From Symbiobacterium terraclitae (GTDB taxonomy: Bacteria > Bacillota > Sulfobacillia > Symbiobacteriales > Symbiobacteriaceae): DNA of 64,000 bases. This document shows, one piece after another, positions 7,982 to 16,670 of the stretch (position 1 is the stretch's first letter; each line of letters opens with the position of its first letter). Position numbers and translations under genes: made by a program. A model generated the notes under the pieces. That model saw only the letters and a list, made by a program, of their open reading frames with translations. It was not told the origin of the DNA and did not search any database. Where the stretch lies: assembly GCF_017874315.1 (NCBI RefSeq), contig NZ_JAGGLG010000001.1:124001-188000 (forward strand). The letters are read 5' to 3'.

Positions 7982-8722
7982 GTGCACTGGTGGGAGGAGA
8001 CCGCGGCGCGAATCCACCGCACCGCCACCGCCGCCAACGGGGCGCAGAACCTGTGGCAGCGGCTCTGCCAGGCCGGGCTCGACCCGGACCTCTCGTACCT
8101 GCCTGCCTACGACCTGGCCGCGCTTCAGGCGCTCTGCGCCGACCTGGTGAAGCTGGTGGACGGGCTCCTGGAGGCTGCGGACGGCGACCGCGCCGCCTGG
8201 CGCCGCCACGCCCTGGTGCTCCTGCGCTGGTCCCGGCGCGCGGAGGGGTGGGCGCAGGCCACGGCGCCCGCCATGAACCGCCTGCTGGACAGCCTCGACC
8301 TCGAGCCCTCGGAGCTGGCCGAGCGTGAGGAGGCGGCGGAGGCGCTGCAGGCGGGGCACGATCCGCTGCCCGCGGAGCAGGCCAAGCTCGATGGCCGGTA
8401 CCGCCACTGGCACCTGCTGTACGAGCGGCTGGACCTCAAGCTGTCATCGATGGGCATCGAGGAGCAGACGGGCCGGGCGCTCGCGCGCACCCTGGCCCGC
8501 CTGTACGAGGAGTGCCTCGTCACGTTCCGCCTGCTGGCTGGCCTCGGACGGGAGGCATCGCCCCGGTACGGCGCCACGGTCCGCCTGCTTCTTCAGATCA
8601 ACACCAGCTGGCATTTCGACCTGGGGCCTTACGTCTTGGGGCCCGGACAGGCCCGCCCGGACGGCGTGAGCGCCATCGGGCTGCCATCTTGGCTGCTCTT
8701 GGCCTTGCGGGAGGCGGACTAG
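7982..8722 (+). CDS. Unknown helical protein
   Basis: A 246-residue, strongly helical, soluble protein rich in Ala, Leu, Arg and Trp. I do not recognise it. The GTG at 7982 follows GGGGGGA at good spacing; the frame is open further upstream, but that part overlaps the opposing gene and reads as a shadow. Pieces such as DLVKLVDGLLEAADG and RYRHWHLLYERLDLKL suggest a helical bundle. It ends about 30 bases before the strong promoter of the rny leader. Confidence 0.65.
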   Translation: MHWWEETAARIHRTATAANGAQNLWQRLCQAGLDPDLSYLPAYDLAALQALCADLVKLVDGLLEAADGDRAAWRRHALVLLRWSRRAEGWAQATAPAMNRLLDSLDLEPSELAEREEAAEALQAGHDPLPAEQAKLDGRYRHWHLLYERLDLKLSSMGIEEQTGRALARTLARLYEECLVTFRLLAGLGREASPRYGATVRLLLQINTSWHFDLGPYVLGPGQARPDGVSAIGLPSWLLLALREAD

Positions 8723-8752
8723 CTCACCCCTGAATGCGTAATTCTCTTAACC

Positions 8753-8781
8753 TTGACAGAAAGTGAGGACGGCCTTATCAT
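8753..8781 (+). promoter_or_regulatory. Strong promoter of the rny leader RNA
   Basis: TTGACA (8753-8758), exactly 17 bases, TATCAT (8776-8781). This is the best vegetative-type promoter in the window. Transcription should start at about 8787-8788, within GGGAGG. Confidence 0.9.
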
Positions 8782-8787
8782 AGAAGG

Positions 8788-9042
8788 GAGGTCCAACCTC
8801 CTTGTGCCAGCCATTGGTTGTGAAATTGGATGGGTGTTACCACCCCAGGCCAGAAAGGTCGTCACGGGCTTCCACCCGTGTTTTGCTCATAAGAAATGTC
8901 TCCTAAGGCATGCTCTGCTCCTTAGGGTTTGTCATTACAAGCAAAAACCGACCTGGTCGACAACCCGCGCGCCGACCAAGTCCGTCGGCGTGTGCAAGTA
9001 TATGGCGAGCACGGAGTACGGACCTGCAGATGGTCCGTTTTT
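8788..9042 (+). ncRNA. Candidate structured RNA/attenuator ahead of rny
   Basis: A roughly 255-base RNA with clear boundaries: promoter at the 5' end, intrinsic terminator at the 3' end, no coding frame. A closing stem joins the ends: GGTCC (8790-8794) with GGACC (9020-9024), CTCC (8798-8801) with GGAG (9013-9016), GTGC (8804-8807) with GCAC (9009-9012). Inside are GGGTG/CACCC (8832/8841), GGCC/GGTC (8848/8857), CACGGG/CCCGTG (8863/8875), a long arm TTTTGCT/AGCAAAA (8881/8940) capped by CCTAAGG/CCTTAGG (8902/8920), and CGCCGAC/GTCGGCG (8970/8984). It matches no riboswitch I know; a 6S-like RNA is an alternative. Confidence 0.6.
9018..9042 (+). terminator. Terminator at the end of the rny leader
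   Basis: ACGGACC (9018-9024), 7-base loop, GGTCCGT (9032-9038), five T (9038-9042). It lies between the promoter and rny, so rny needs read-through. Its left arm also pairs with the RNA's 5' end (GGTCC at 8790), and GTCCGT at 8980-8985 can pair with ACGGAC, giving antiterminator options. Confidence 0.75.
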
Positions 9043-9094
9043 CAATGTCCAGGTGACTGCGACCCTTTGACACCGAAGGCGATAGGAGGTGAAC

Positions 9095-10642
9095 GTGATT
9101 ACCGAAGTTATCATCGCGATCGTCGCGCTGCTCATCGGTGGTGCCGCCGGCGTGTACGGCGGGTACCAGTGGTACCAGCGCGAGGCCCGGTTGAAGCTGA
9201 ACTCCGCCGAGGCCAGGGCCCGCCACATCCTGGACGAGGCCCTGCGCGAGGCGGAAGCTAAGAAGAAGGAAGCGATCCTCGAAGCCAAGGAAGAGGTGCA
9301 CCGGCTCCGCACCGACGCCGAGCGGGAGATCAAGGAGCGGCGTGCCGAGATCCAGCGCCTGGAGCGGCGGGTCCTGCAGAAGGAAGAGGCCCTCGACCGC
9401 AAGGTGGAGCAGCTGGAGCGGAAGGAAGAGACCCTGAACCGCAAGGAGCGGGAGCTCGACCGGAAGAACCAGCTGGCCCAGGAGCTCGTCGAGAAGCAGA
9501 TGGCCGAGCTGGAGCGCGTCTCCCAGCTCACGATGGAGGAGGCCCGCCGCCTGTTCCTGCAGCAGGTGGAGCAGGAGGCCCGGGCCGACGCCGCCCGCCT
9601 GATGCGGGAGATCGACCAGGAGGCGCGGGAGAACGCCGAGAAGCGGGCCCGCGAGCTTGTGGGCATCGCCGTCCAGCGCGTGGCCGCCGACCACTCCTCC
9701 GAGCTGACCGTCTCGGTGGTCAACCTGCCGAACGACGAGATGAAGGGGCGGATCATCGGCCGCGAGGGGCGGAACATCCGCACGCTCGAGACCCTGACCG
9801 GCGTCGATCTGATCATCGACGACACGCCCGAGGCCGTTGTGCTCTCCGGCTTCGACCCGGTGCGGCGCGAGGTGGCGCGCATCGCCCTGCAGAAGCTGAT
9901 CCAGGACGGGCGCATCCACCCGGCCCGCATCGAGGAGATGGTGGAGAAGGCGCAGAAGGAGGTCGAGGCGCGCATCCGCGAGGAGGGCGACGCCGCCTGC
10001 TTCGAGCTGGGCATCCACAACCTGCACCCCGAGCTGGTGAAGCTGCTGGGACGGCTCAAGTTCCGCACCTCGTACGGCCAGAACGTGCTCAAGCACTCCG
10101 TCGAGGTGGCCCACCTGGCGGGCGTCATGGCGGCCGAGCTGGGCGTCAACGTCGAGGTGGCCAAGCGGGCCGGCCTGCTGCACGACATCGGCAAGGCGGT
10201 CGACCACGAGCTCGAGGGTTCGCACGTGGCCATCGGCGTCAGCCTGCTGCGCCGCTACAAGGAGCATCCTGACGTCATCCACGCGATGGAGTGCCACCAC
10301 GGCGACGTGGAGCCCCGCTCCGTCGAGGCGCACCTGGTCACCGCGGCAGACGCGATCTCCGCGGCCCGTCCCGGCGCCCGGCGTGAGACGCTCGAGACCT
10401 ACATCAAGCGGCTGGAGAAGCTCGAGGCCCTGGCCGACAGCTTCGACGGCGTGGAGAAGTCCTACGCCATCCAGGCCGGCCGCGAGATCCGGGTCATGGT
10501 GAAGCCGGAGAAGATCGACGACTACGCGGCCATGAAGCTCACCAAGGAGATCGCCAGGAAGATCGAGGACGAGCTGGAGTACCCCGGGCAGATCAGGGTT
10601 GTCGTCGTGCGGGAGACCCGCGCGGTGGAGTACGCCCGCTGA
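9095..10642 (+). CDS. rny: Ribonuclease Y
   Basis: A 515-residue membrane-anchored endoribonuclease that starts bulk mRNA decay. Seen in order: N-terminal membrane helix (about 3-22), a long charged coiled coil (about 30-190), KH domain ([25 protein letters not shown]), HD domain with [13 protein letters not shown] and [10 protein letters not shown], and the C-terminal [10 protein letters not shown] segment. I use the GTG at 9095, 5 bases after AGGAGG; an in-frame GTG at 9089 overlaps that ribosome site. Length matches Bacillus RNase Y (520). Expression appears to be set by the terminator-containing leader. Confidence 0.95.
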   Translation: MITEVIIAIVALLIGGAAGVYGGYQWYQREARLKLNSAEARARHILDEALREAEAKKKEAILEAKEEVHRLRTDAEREIKERRAEIQRLERRVLQKEEALDRKVEQLERKEETLNRKERELDRKNQLAQELVEKQMAELERVSQLTMEEARRLFLQQVEQEARADAARLMREIDQEARENAEKRARELVGIAVQRVAADHSSELTVSVVNLPNDEMKGRIIGREGRNIRTLETLTGVDLIIDDTPEAVVLSGFDPVRREVARIALQKLIQDGRIHPARIEEMVEKAQKEVEARIREEGDAACFELGIHNLHPELVKLLGRLKFRTSYGQNVLKHSVEVAHLAGVMAAELGVNVEVAKRAGLLHDIGKAVDHELEGSHVAIGVSLLRRYKEHPDVIHAMECHHGDVEPRSVEAHLVTAADAISAARPGARRETLETYIKRLEKLEALADSFDGVEKSYAIQAGREIRVMVKPEKIDDYAAMKLTKEIARKIEDELEYPGQIRVVVVRETRAVEYAR

Positions 10643-10694
10643 ACGGGCCGGCGAACTTTTCGTCTCTTCGTAACGTCTCATAAGCAGAGCGACT

Positions 10695-10733
10695 GGGGCG
10701 CCGACGCTGGCCTGAGCGGTCGGGCGCCCCTTC
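10695..10733 (+). terminator. Terminator after rny
   Basis: GGGGCGCC (10695-10702) pairs with GGCGCCCC (10723-10730), with further GAC/GTC and GCT/AGC pairs inside. TTCC follows. Confidence 0.65.
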
Positions 10734-10790
10734 CGCTGGCGGTGCTGTCCAAGATTCGCGATGCTGGCCGCACGAAGGAGGCATGACGGG

Positions 10791-11306
10791 TTGAACATGC
10801 GCAGGGGCGGTGAGCCTACGGCTCGCACTATCCAACTGCTTGTCAGCTATGCCATTCGCTACCCCGAGATCGCCACCGTGCGGTACGACCCGGTGCAGCA
10901 GGCCCTGCGGCTCTCCTTCCTCGTGAAAGGGTACATGGAGGACGACGAGTTCGCCGCGGCCGCGGCCCGCATCCGGGAGACGCTGGAGGTCTACCACCTG
11001 ATGAACCAGCGGCAGGCCGAGGTGGTGGAGGTCACCCGCTCCGCGTTCGGCGAGCTGAGCGCGGTTGCCATCGAGCGGGACGTGCAGAGCCTCACGCCCG
11101 AAGAGTTGTTCACCATCGTGGAGACGGTGCGCAGCCTGTTCCCCAGCCGGGTGGTGGCCGAGCCCCTGGAGTACTTCGGCGAGGAGGAACTGATGGCGCA
11201 GGACGACCTCATCGAGGAGGTCATGGCCTCGGTCAGCGGCCGGCGCCAGCAGCCGAACCTCATCGCGATCCGCGAGAACGGCAGGCTGATGATATTCCAG
11301 AAGTGA
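10791..11306 (+). CDS. Unknown protein between rny and ymdB
   Basis: A 171-residue acidic soluble protein I do not recognise. It starts at TTG (10791), 9 bases after AAGGAGG; in-frame ATGs lie at 10761 and 10797. The middle is a likely helix pair (DEFAAAAARIRETLEVYHLM), then LTPEELFTIVETVRSLFPS, and the end (PNLIAIRENGRLMIFQK) looks like two beta strands. The N-terminal TVRYDPVQQALRLSFLVKG suggests a beta hairpin. Bracketed by terminators, it may be transcribed alone. A role linked to RNA turnover is only a guess from position. Confidence 0.7.
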   Translation: MNMRRGGEPTARTIQLLVSYAIRYPEIATVRYDPVQQALRLSFLVKGYMEDDEFAAAAARIRETLEVYHLMNQRQAEVVEVTRSAFGELSAVAIERDVQSLTPEELFTIVETVRSLFPSRVVAEPLEYFGEEELMAQDDLIEEVMASVSGRRQQPNLIAIRENGRLMIFQK

Positions 11307-11322
11307 CCGCAGGTCAGCGACG

Positions 11323-11360
11323 GGAGGCCGTGAGCCCCGCAGACGGGGCTCACGGCCTCC
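11323..11360 (+). terminator. Long perfect terminator hairpin
   Basis: A 17-bp perfect stem (11323-11339 with 11344-11360) around the loop CAGA. GCAACTTTT follows about 13 bases later. Confidence 0.75.
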
Positions 11361-11475
11361 GGCGCGCCCGGGCAACTTTTCGCGCTCCGTTTGCGAACTT
11401 TTGTGCCCTTCTGTACGTATTGATAGGTGAGCGCACGAAAGGGTTCGAGTTCTGCCCAGGTCCAGGACGTCGGGT

Positions 11476-11481
11476 TATAAT
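11476..11481 (+). promoter_or_regulatory. -10 element ahead of ymdB
   Basis: A perfect TATAAT, about 65 bases before ymdB. The -35 region at 17 bases reads TGCCCA, a poor match, so an activator may be needed. Confidence 0.55.
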
Positions 11482-11546
11482 AGTGCATACCGCAATTTAC
11501 ATCAGACCGGCTGACCGGGCGGAATGAGGACTGGAGGCGCTGCGCC

Positions 11547-12368
11547 TTGCGAATTCTGTTCTTTGGCGACGTGTACGGGCGAACCGGACGGGAGGTGTTG
11601 GCGCGGCGCTTGGGCCCGCTTGTGAAGGAGACGGGTGCCCACGCGGTGATCGTCAACGGCGAGAACGCCGCCGGCGGCAAGGGCATCACCGCCCAGATGT
11701 GCAGGGAGATCTTCGCCCTGGGTGTTGATGTGATCACGCTGGGCAACCACGCCTGGGATAAGCGGGAGATCGCCACATATATTGATGAGGAGCCAAGGGT
11801 CATCCGCCCGCTCAACTACCCCCCCGGGACCCCGGGCGGCGGCTCGTGCGTCGTCCGGAAGGACGGTCGTCCAGGCCTGGCGGTGGTACAGGTTCAGGGG
11901 CGGGTGTTCTCTCCGCAGCTGCTTGAGGATCCTTTTCGGGCCGTCGAGGAGGAGGTGGAGCGGCTCAGGCAGAGCACGTCGATCATCATTGTCGACTGTC
12001 ATGCCGACGCCACGTCCGAGAAGCAGGCATTGGGGTGGTTCCTGGACGGCCAGGTGAGCGCGGTCGTCGGTACGCACACGCACGTTCAGACCGCGGACGA
12101 GGTGATCCTGCCCGGTGGCACGGCCTACATCACGGATGTGGGCATGTGCGGGCCGTGGGTGTCGGTGATCGGCGCCGAGCGCGAGCTGGCGGTGGAGCGT
12201 TTCATGACGCAGCTGCCCGTTCGGCTCGAGGCGGCGACGGGGCCGGCGATCCTCTCGGCGGTGCTGATCGAGGTGGATGACGAGACCGGTCGGGCCACGG
12301 GCATCCAGCGCATACTTGAGCGAGAAGTGGCGACAGAACCACTTGCTAGTCTCTTTGGAAGATGGTAG
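11547..12368 (+). CDS. ymdB: YmdB metallophosphoesterase (TIGR00282)
   Basis: A 273-residue calcineurin-like phosphoesterase. Metal-site motifs are clear: FFGDVYGRTGR, NGENAAGGKG, TLGNHAWDKRE, VDCHADATSEK and GTHTHVQTAD. Bacillus YmdB hydrolyses 2',3'-cyclic nucleotides and affects RNase Y-linked RNA levels and biofilm behaviour. Length equals the family norm (264). The TTG at 11547 lies 9 bases after GGAGG. It follows rny with one gene between and precedes spoVS, the same neighbourhood as in Bacillus. Confidence 0.93.
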   Translation: MRILFFGDVYGRTGREVLARRLGPLVKETGAHAVIVNGENAAGGKGITAQMCREIFALGVDVITLGNHAWDKREIATYIDEEPRVIRPLNYPPGTPGGGSCVVRKDGRPGLAVVQVQGRVFSPQLLEDPFRAVEEEVERLRQSTSIIIVDCHADATSEKQALGWFLDGQVSAVVGTHTHVQTADEVILPGGTAYITDVGMCGPWVSVIGAERELAVERFMTQLPVRLEAATGPAILSAVLIEVDDETGRATGIQRILEREVATEPLASLFGRW

Positions 12369-12418
12369 GATATTAGCAACTCATCAACCACCAAATACCA
12401 GTGGAGGGGACATTGGTT

Positions 12419-12679
12419 ATGGAAGTGCTGAAGGTATCGGCGAAGTCGAGCCCGAACGCAGTGGCGGGGGCTCTCGCGGGGTGCCTGCGGGAGCGTGGGG
12501 CCGCCGAGATCCAGGCAATTGGGGCAGGAGCGCTCAACCAGGCGGTCAAGGCGGTGGCGATTGCTCGGGGGTTCGTCGCTCCCAGCGGCGTCGATCTGAT
12601 CTGCATCCCGGCGTTCACCGATCTGAAGATCGACGGCGAGGAGCGTACGGCCATCAAGCTGATTGTGGAGCCCCGGTAA
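12419..12679 (+). CDS. spoVS: Stage V sporulation protein S
   Basis: An 86-residue Alba-like protein almost identical in layout to Bacillus SpoVS: MEVLKVSAKSSPNAVAGALA, AIGAGALNQAVKAVAIARGF and LICIPAFTDLKIDGEERTA. It is a small nucleic-acid-binding-type fold needed at spore coat and core stages. The ATG at 12419 gives exactly the family length; upstream in-frame GTG and TTG codons would add six or two residues. It lies 50 bases after ymdB. Confidence 0.95.
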   Translation: MEVLKVSAKSSPNAVAGALAGCLRERGAAEIQAIGAGALNQAVKAVAIARGFVAPSGVDLICIPAFTDLKIDGEERTAIKLIVEPR

Positions 12680-12762
12680 AGCCGGTCGGTGGGAACCGGT
12701 AGGATCCGCAGGTTCCGGAGGTCCATAGCGGAGGGTGGAGCGGAACGGATTGCGAACATAAA

Positions 12763-12791
12763 CCGCCCGGCCCGACTGGGTCGGGCGGATT
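12763..12791 (+). terminator. Terminator after spoVS
   Basis: An 11-bp stem with one G-T pair (12763-12773 with 12778-12788), loop GACT, then ATTCC. Confidence 0.65.
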
Positions 12792-12896
12792 CCTGTGCCC
12801 GGGGGGTGCGTCCCGCCGGTTTTGTGTCTGCAGGGAAGGGATTGGCAGGGCCGGGTGGAAACACTCCTACTGGTACCCCACACAGGAGGGAACGCA

Positions 12897-13871
12897 ATGG
12901 AACACCTGGACCAGGCGGTGGCGCTGCACAGGCGCTACCCGGTCGTGGACGGGCACGCGGACTCGGTGCTGACGGTGCTGGACGGCCAGCGCACGCTGAC
13001 CGAAAGGTCGGAGATGGGGCACATCGACTGGCCACGCGCCCGGGAGGGCGGGCTGGCCTGCACCGTGCAGGCGGCTTTCCCGGCCCCGGTATACTACCCC
13101 GTGGCAGCCCGGCGGGTGGGCGAGGCCATCGACGGACTGCTGAACCAGATCGCCGCGGCGGAGGGCGTGCGGCTCGCCCTGCGGGCCGATGACATCACCG
13201 CCGCCCACGCGTCCGGGGAGCTGGCCGTACTGCTCAACATTGAGGGCGCCGAGGGCCTGCAGGGGTCGCTCGCACTCCTGCGCAACTACTACCGGCTCGG
13301 CGTGCGCATGATGGGCCTGGTCTGGAACCATCGGAACGAGGTGGCCGACGGCGTGGGCGAGTCCGAGGCGGGCGGGGGCCTCACCCGGTTCGGGCGCGAC
13401 GTGGTGCGGGAGATGAACCGGCTGGGCATGCTCATCGACCTGGCGCACATCACGCCGAAGGGCTTCTTCGAGGTCCTCGAGCTCTCGGAGGATCCCGTCC
13501 TCTTCACCCACGGCAACTGCCGCGCCCTGCACGATCATCCGCGGAACCTCACCGACGAGCAGATCAGGGCCCTGGCGGCGCACGGCGGCGTGTTCGGCAT
13601 CTCCTTCGTCGCCAGTTTCATGGGGAAGGAGACCGCCACCCTCTCGACTGTGGCGGACCACATCGACCACGTCTGCCAGCTGCTGGGCAGCGCCGACCAC
13701 GTGGGTCTGGGCTCCGACTTCGACGGCGCCGACATGCCGCCCGGGCTGGAGGATGTGACCCGCCTGCCGCACCTGACGGCGGAGCTGCTCCGCCGGGGGT
13801 ACCGCGAGGCCGATCTGGCCAAGTTGTTGGGCGGCAACTACCTGCGGGTCTTCCGGCAGGTACTCAGGTAG
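12897..13871 (+). CDS. Membrane dipeptidase family peptidase (M19)
   Basis: A 324-residue zinc dipeptidase. Metal and active-site motifs: VVDGHADS (the His-x-Asp pair), LLNIEGAEGL (bridging Glu), FTHGNCRALHDHPRN, and GLGSDFDGAD near the end. The family cleaves dipeptides, including D-amino-acid-containing ones; bacterial members are usually cytoplasmic, and none of the renal-type signal or GPI features is present. I use the ATG at 12897 after CAGGAGGG, not the longer frame. Followed at 48 bases by pepA, suggesting a peptide-degradation pair. Confidence 0.9.
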   Translation: MEHLDQAVALHRRYPVVDGHADSVLTVLDGQRTLTERSEMGHIDWPRAREGGLACTVQAAFPAPVYYPVAARRVGEAIDGLLNQIAAAEGVRLALRADDITAAHASGELAVLLNIEGAEGLQGSLALLRNYYRLGVRMMGLVWNHRNEVADGVGESEAGGGLTRFGRDVVREMNRLGMLIDLAHITPKGFFEVLELSEDPVLFTHGNCRALHDHPRNLTDEQIRALAAHGGVFGISFVASFMGKETATLSTVADHIDHVCQLLGSADHVGLGSDFDGADMPPGLEDVTRLPHLTAELLRRGYREADLAKLLGGNYLRVFRQVLR

Positions 13872-13919
13872 CGTTCCCGCGATCCCGCACGAGATCTCGC
13901 AACGAGGAGGCAGCGCATC

Positions 13920-15395
13920 GTGATGGTTGAGGTTACGAATCAGGCTCCGACCCAGGTTGCGGTGGACGTGCTCATCCTGCCCCTGACCGAGGGCACCCCG
14001 GCTCCGGCCGACGTCAACGAGGCGCTGGGCGGGCTCTGCGCCCAGGTCGTGGGCGCGGACTTCAAGGGGGAGGCCGGGGAGACCACCCTGCTCTACACGG
14101 CGGGGCGGCTGCCGGCCCGGAAGGTGCTGCTGCTCGGCCTGGGCAAGGCCGCCAAGGTGAGCAACCGGTCGCTGCGCAGGGCGGCCGGAATCGGGGCGCG
14201 CGCCGCGCGGTCCAGCGGCGCCCGCTCGATCGCCTTCGCACTCCCCAGCGCCGTGGAGATGAACCCCGCCGAGGCGGCCCGCTTCGTCACCGAGGGCGCC
14301 CTGCACGGGCTCTTCCGGCTGCCCGACTGGAAGTCGGAGAAGAAGCCGCAGCCCGAGGTTGAGGTCGTCCAGATCCTCGGCGGCGACGAGATCGCCCCCG
14401 GGGTGGAGCACGGCCGCGCCGTGGCCGAGGGCGTCAACCTCGCCCGCAGCCTCGCCTGGACCCCGGGCAACCACCTCACCGCCGCGAAGCTGGCGGAGCG
14501 GGCGGCCGAGATGTGCCGCGCCAATGGCATCGACGTGGAGATCTTCGACAAGGCGGGCTGCGAAAAGCTGGGCCTGGGCCTGCTGCTGGCGGTGAACCAG
14601 GGCTCGAAGGAGGAGCCGCGCCTCATCGTGATGCGCTACCGGGGCAACGGCGGCCAGGGTCCCTGGCTCGGCCTCGTCGGCAAGGGGCTCACCTTCGACT
14701 CCGGCGGCATCTCCATCAAGCCCACCGAGGGCATGTGGAACATGAAGATGGACATGGGCGGCGCCGCGGCCGTCATCGGCGCGATGCAGGCTGTCGCCCG
14801 GCTGAAGGTGAAGGCCGACGTGATCGCCGTCATCCCCTCCACCGACAACATGCCGGACGGCGGCTCGTACAAGCCCGGCGACGTGATCGCGGGCCTCTCG
14901 GGCAAGACGGTGGAGATCCACTCCACCGACGCCGAGGGCCGGCTGATCCTGGCCGACGGGCTGGCCTACGCCGTGAGCCAGGGCTGCCAGAAGATCGTCA
15001 CCGCCTCGACGCTCACCGGCGCCGCCAACATCGCCCTCGGGCCGTACCGCTTCGGCCTGGTGGCGAACGACGACGCCTGGGAGGAGGAGGTCTACCAGGC
15101 GGCTGAGGCGGCAGGGGAGCGGGGCTGGAAGCTGCCCCACGACGAGGAGTACTACGAGCTGCTCAAGTCGCCCGTCGCCGACATGACCAACAGCACCAGG
15201 AACCGGGCAGCCGGCACCGTGGCGGGCGGGCTCTTCCTGATGCGCCACGTGGGCGGCACCCCGTGCGTACACATGGACATCGCAGCGGTGGCCTGGAAAA
15301 ACAGCGGCGACAAGTACGAGGACGAGGGCGCCACGGGCGCCGGCACCCGTACGTTCGTCGAGGCCGCGCGCCGCTTCGCGGAGGGCGGACGGTAG
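13920..15395 (+). CDS. pepA: Leucyl aminopeptidase (M17)
   Basis: A 491-residue cytosolic aminopeptidase with two zinc/manganese sites. The C-terminal catalytic domain shows [17 protein letters not shown] (Lys and first Asp), [11 protein letters not shown] (second Asp), and [17 protein letters not shown] (Asp, Glu, Arg), where most homologues read NTDAEGRL. The N-terminal 170 residues form the regulatory domain typical of the family. GTG at 13920 is 9 bases from GAGGAGG; an ATG follows at once. The next gene starts directly after the stop. Confidence 0.93.
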   Translation: MMVEVTNQAPTQVAVDVLILPLTEGTPAPADVNEALGGLCAQVVGADFKGEAGETTLLYTAGRLPARKVLLLGLGKAAKVSNRSLRRAAGIGARAARSSGARSIAFALPSAVEMNPAEAARFVTEGALHGLFRLPDWKSEKKPQPEVEVVQILGGDEIAPGVEHGRAVAEGVNLARSLAWTPGNHLTAAKLAERAAEMCRANGIDVEIFDKAGCEKLGLGLLLAVNQGSKEEPRLIVMRYRGNGGQGPWLGLVGKGLTFDSGGISIKPTEGMWNMKMDMGGAAAVIGAMQAVARLKVKADVIAVIPSTDNMPDGGSYKPGDVIAGLSGKTVEIHSTDAEGRLILADGLAYAVSQGCQKIVTASTLTGAANIALGPYRFGLVANDDAWEEEVYQAAEAAGERGWKLPHDEEYYELLKSPVADMTNSTRNRAAGTVAGGLFLMRHVGGTPCVHMDIAAVAWKNSGDKYEDEGATGAGTRTFVEAARRFAEGGR

Positions 15396-16271
15396 ATGGT
15401 GCGGATCCCGATGCCGCCGCCCGCGGGCCGGGCGGACCTGCACAACCACACGACGGCCTCCGACGGGACCCTGAGCCCGGCGGAGCAGGTGCGCTGGGCG
15501 GCCAGCCAGGGGCTGGCCGCCGTGGGCATCACCGACCACGACACCATCGCGGGCTGGGCCGAGGCCCGGGCGGCCGCCCGGGAGGCCGGCATCGAGGTGG
15601 TGCCGGGCTGCGAGCTCTCCACGGAGGTCGGGAGCACCGAGGTGCACATCCTCGCCTACTACTTCGACCCCGGGGAGCCGCAGATGGCGGAGCTGCTGGC
15701 CCGCATGCGGGGCGGGCGGAGGCGCCGCGTGGAGCAGGCGGTGGCAAAGCTGCACGAGCTTGGCTACCGTGAGGTCTCGCTGGAGCGGATCCTCGCCCGG
15801 GGCGGCGAGTCGGTGGGAAGGCCGCACATCGCCGCGGAGCTGGTGGAGATCGGCGTCGTGCGCACCCTGGCGGAGGCCTTCGAGCGGTTTCTCGCCCACG
15901 GCCGCCCGGCTTACGTGCCGCGGCCAAAGCTGAAGCCGGACGAGGCCATCGCGGCTGTGCGGCGAGCCGGCGGGGTTCCCGTGCTGGCGCACCCGGGGCT
16001 GATCGGCGACGACCGCTGGGTGCGGGAGGCCATCGCCGCGGGCATCATGGGCATCGAGGCCTACCACACCGACCACAACGACCTGCAGCGGCAGTTCTAC
16101 GCCCGCTGGGGTTGCGACGCGGGCCTGGTGGTGACCGGCGGCAGCGACAGCCACGGACCGCGGGGTACGCGCACCGTGCTGCCGGGGAGCGTCAACGTCG
16201 GCCTCGAGGTGGTGGCCAGGCTCAAGGAGCTCTCGGCCTGGTACCAGCGCACGGGCGGCACGCTGGCATAA
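15396..16271 (+). CDS. PHP-domain phosphoesterase
   Basis: A 291-residue protein of the PHP family. Metal ligands are visible: ADLHNHTTASDGTLSP, GITDHDTIAG, PGCELST, then VLAHPGLIG, EAYHTDHN and TGGSDSHGP. The best-studied relatives hydrolyse 3',5'-nucleoside bisphosphates (pAp) or nucleotides at RNA 5' ends (RNase AM). The start codon abuts the pepA stop, so the two are co-translated. A PolIIIc/DnaE PHP domain is excluded by length. Confidence 0.85.
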   Translation: MVRIPMPPPAGRADLHNHTTASDGTLSPAEQVRWAASQGLAAVGITDHDTIAGWAEARAAAREAGIEVVPGCELSTEVGSTEVHILAYYFDPGEPQMAELLARMRGGRRRRVEQAVAKLHELGYREVSLERILARGGESVGRPHIAAELVEIGVVRTLAEAFERFLAHGRPAYVPRPKLKPDEAIAAVRRAGGVPVLAHPGLIGDDRWVREAIAAGIMGIEAYHTDHNDLQRQFYARWGCDAGLVVTGGSDSHGPRGTRTVLPGSVNVGLEVVARLKELSAWYQRTGGTLA

Positions 16272-16328
16272 TCTCACTCCCGAGGCGGTAAACTACCCTG
16301 GAGCAAACCGCGCCAGGGGAGGGCGAAC

Positions 16329-16598
16329 GTGAGTTACGACGAGACGCAGGCCTTGCGCGACCGCATTCGCCTCTTGGAGGAGCGGGTGCGGGGGCTCCGG
16401 ACCAGCCGCCGGATCCTGATGAACCTTCTGGCCGCACAGGAGCGGGAGCGGCGCGCACTCATCGCGCGGCTGGAGGCGGAGAACGGCCGGCTGCAGCGGC
16501 AGACGGCGCGCTTCGCCCGGGCGGTGCTCGAGCGGAACATCCGGATCGTGCGCCTCGAGGAGTCGCTGCGGCAGCAGAACGGCACCTCGCTGGGCTAG
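16329..16598 (+). CDS. Small coiled-coil protein
   Basis: An 89-residue, highly charged protein predicted to be one long coiled coil: LRDRIRLLEERVRGLRTSRR and RALIARLEAENGRLQRQTAR show heptad-spaced Leu. It resembles the dimerisation region of DivIVA- or SlyX-type small proteins, but no family is certain. GTG at 16329 after GGGGAGG. It lies 57 bases behind the PHP gene and probably in that operon; a strong hairpin follows. Confidence 0.65.
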   Translation: MSYDETQALRDRIRLLEERVRGLRTSRRILMNLLAAQERERRALIARLEAENGRLQRQTARFARAVLERNIRIVRLEESLRQQNGTSLG

Positions 16599-16631
16599 GA
16601 GCCGGCCGCAGCGCCGGTCCCATGGGCGGCA

Positions 16632-16665
16632 GAGCGCCCCCGGGAGAGATCTCCCAGGGGCGCTC
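16632..16665. terminator. Bidirectional terminator
   Basis: GAGCGCCCC (16632-16640) pairs with GGGGCGCTC (16657-16665), with GGGAGA/TCTCCC inside. It stands between convergent genes and can serve both. Confidence 0.8.
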
Positions 16666-16670
16666 GCACA

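Noticed and set aside
8832-8845. GGGTGTTACCACCC in the rny leader as a T-box or riboswitch signature
   Set aside because: It is a short local hairpin. The T-box bulge sequence and antiterminator do not follow, and rny is not an amino-acid gene.
8863-8884. CACGGG/CCCGTG followed by TTTT as an early terminator in the rny leader
   Set aside because: The stem has only 6 bp, and the T-run is half of the stronger TTTTGCT/AGCAAAA stem.
12360-12410. Possible SigH promoter for spoVS (AGGATATT near 12367)
   Set aside because: The -35 is attractive and Bacillus spoVS uses SigH, but no GAAT-type -10 stands at the correct spacing; only ACCAAAT at a wrong distance.
12867-16277. 1136-residue minus-strand open frame
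   Set aside because: It lies opposite the dipeptidase, PepA and PHP genes, each with clear catalytic motifs. Its His/Leu/Gly-rich composition is an antisense artefact of codon bias.
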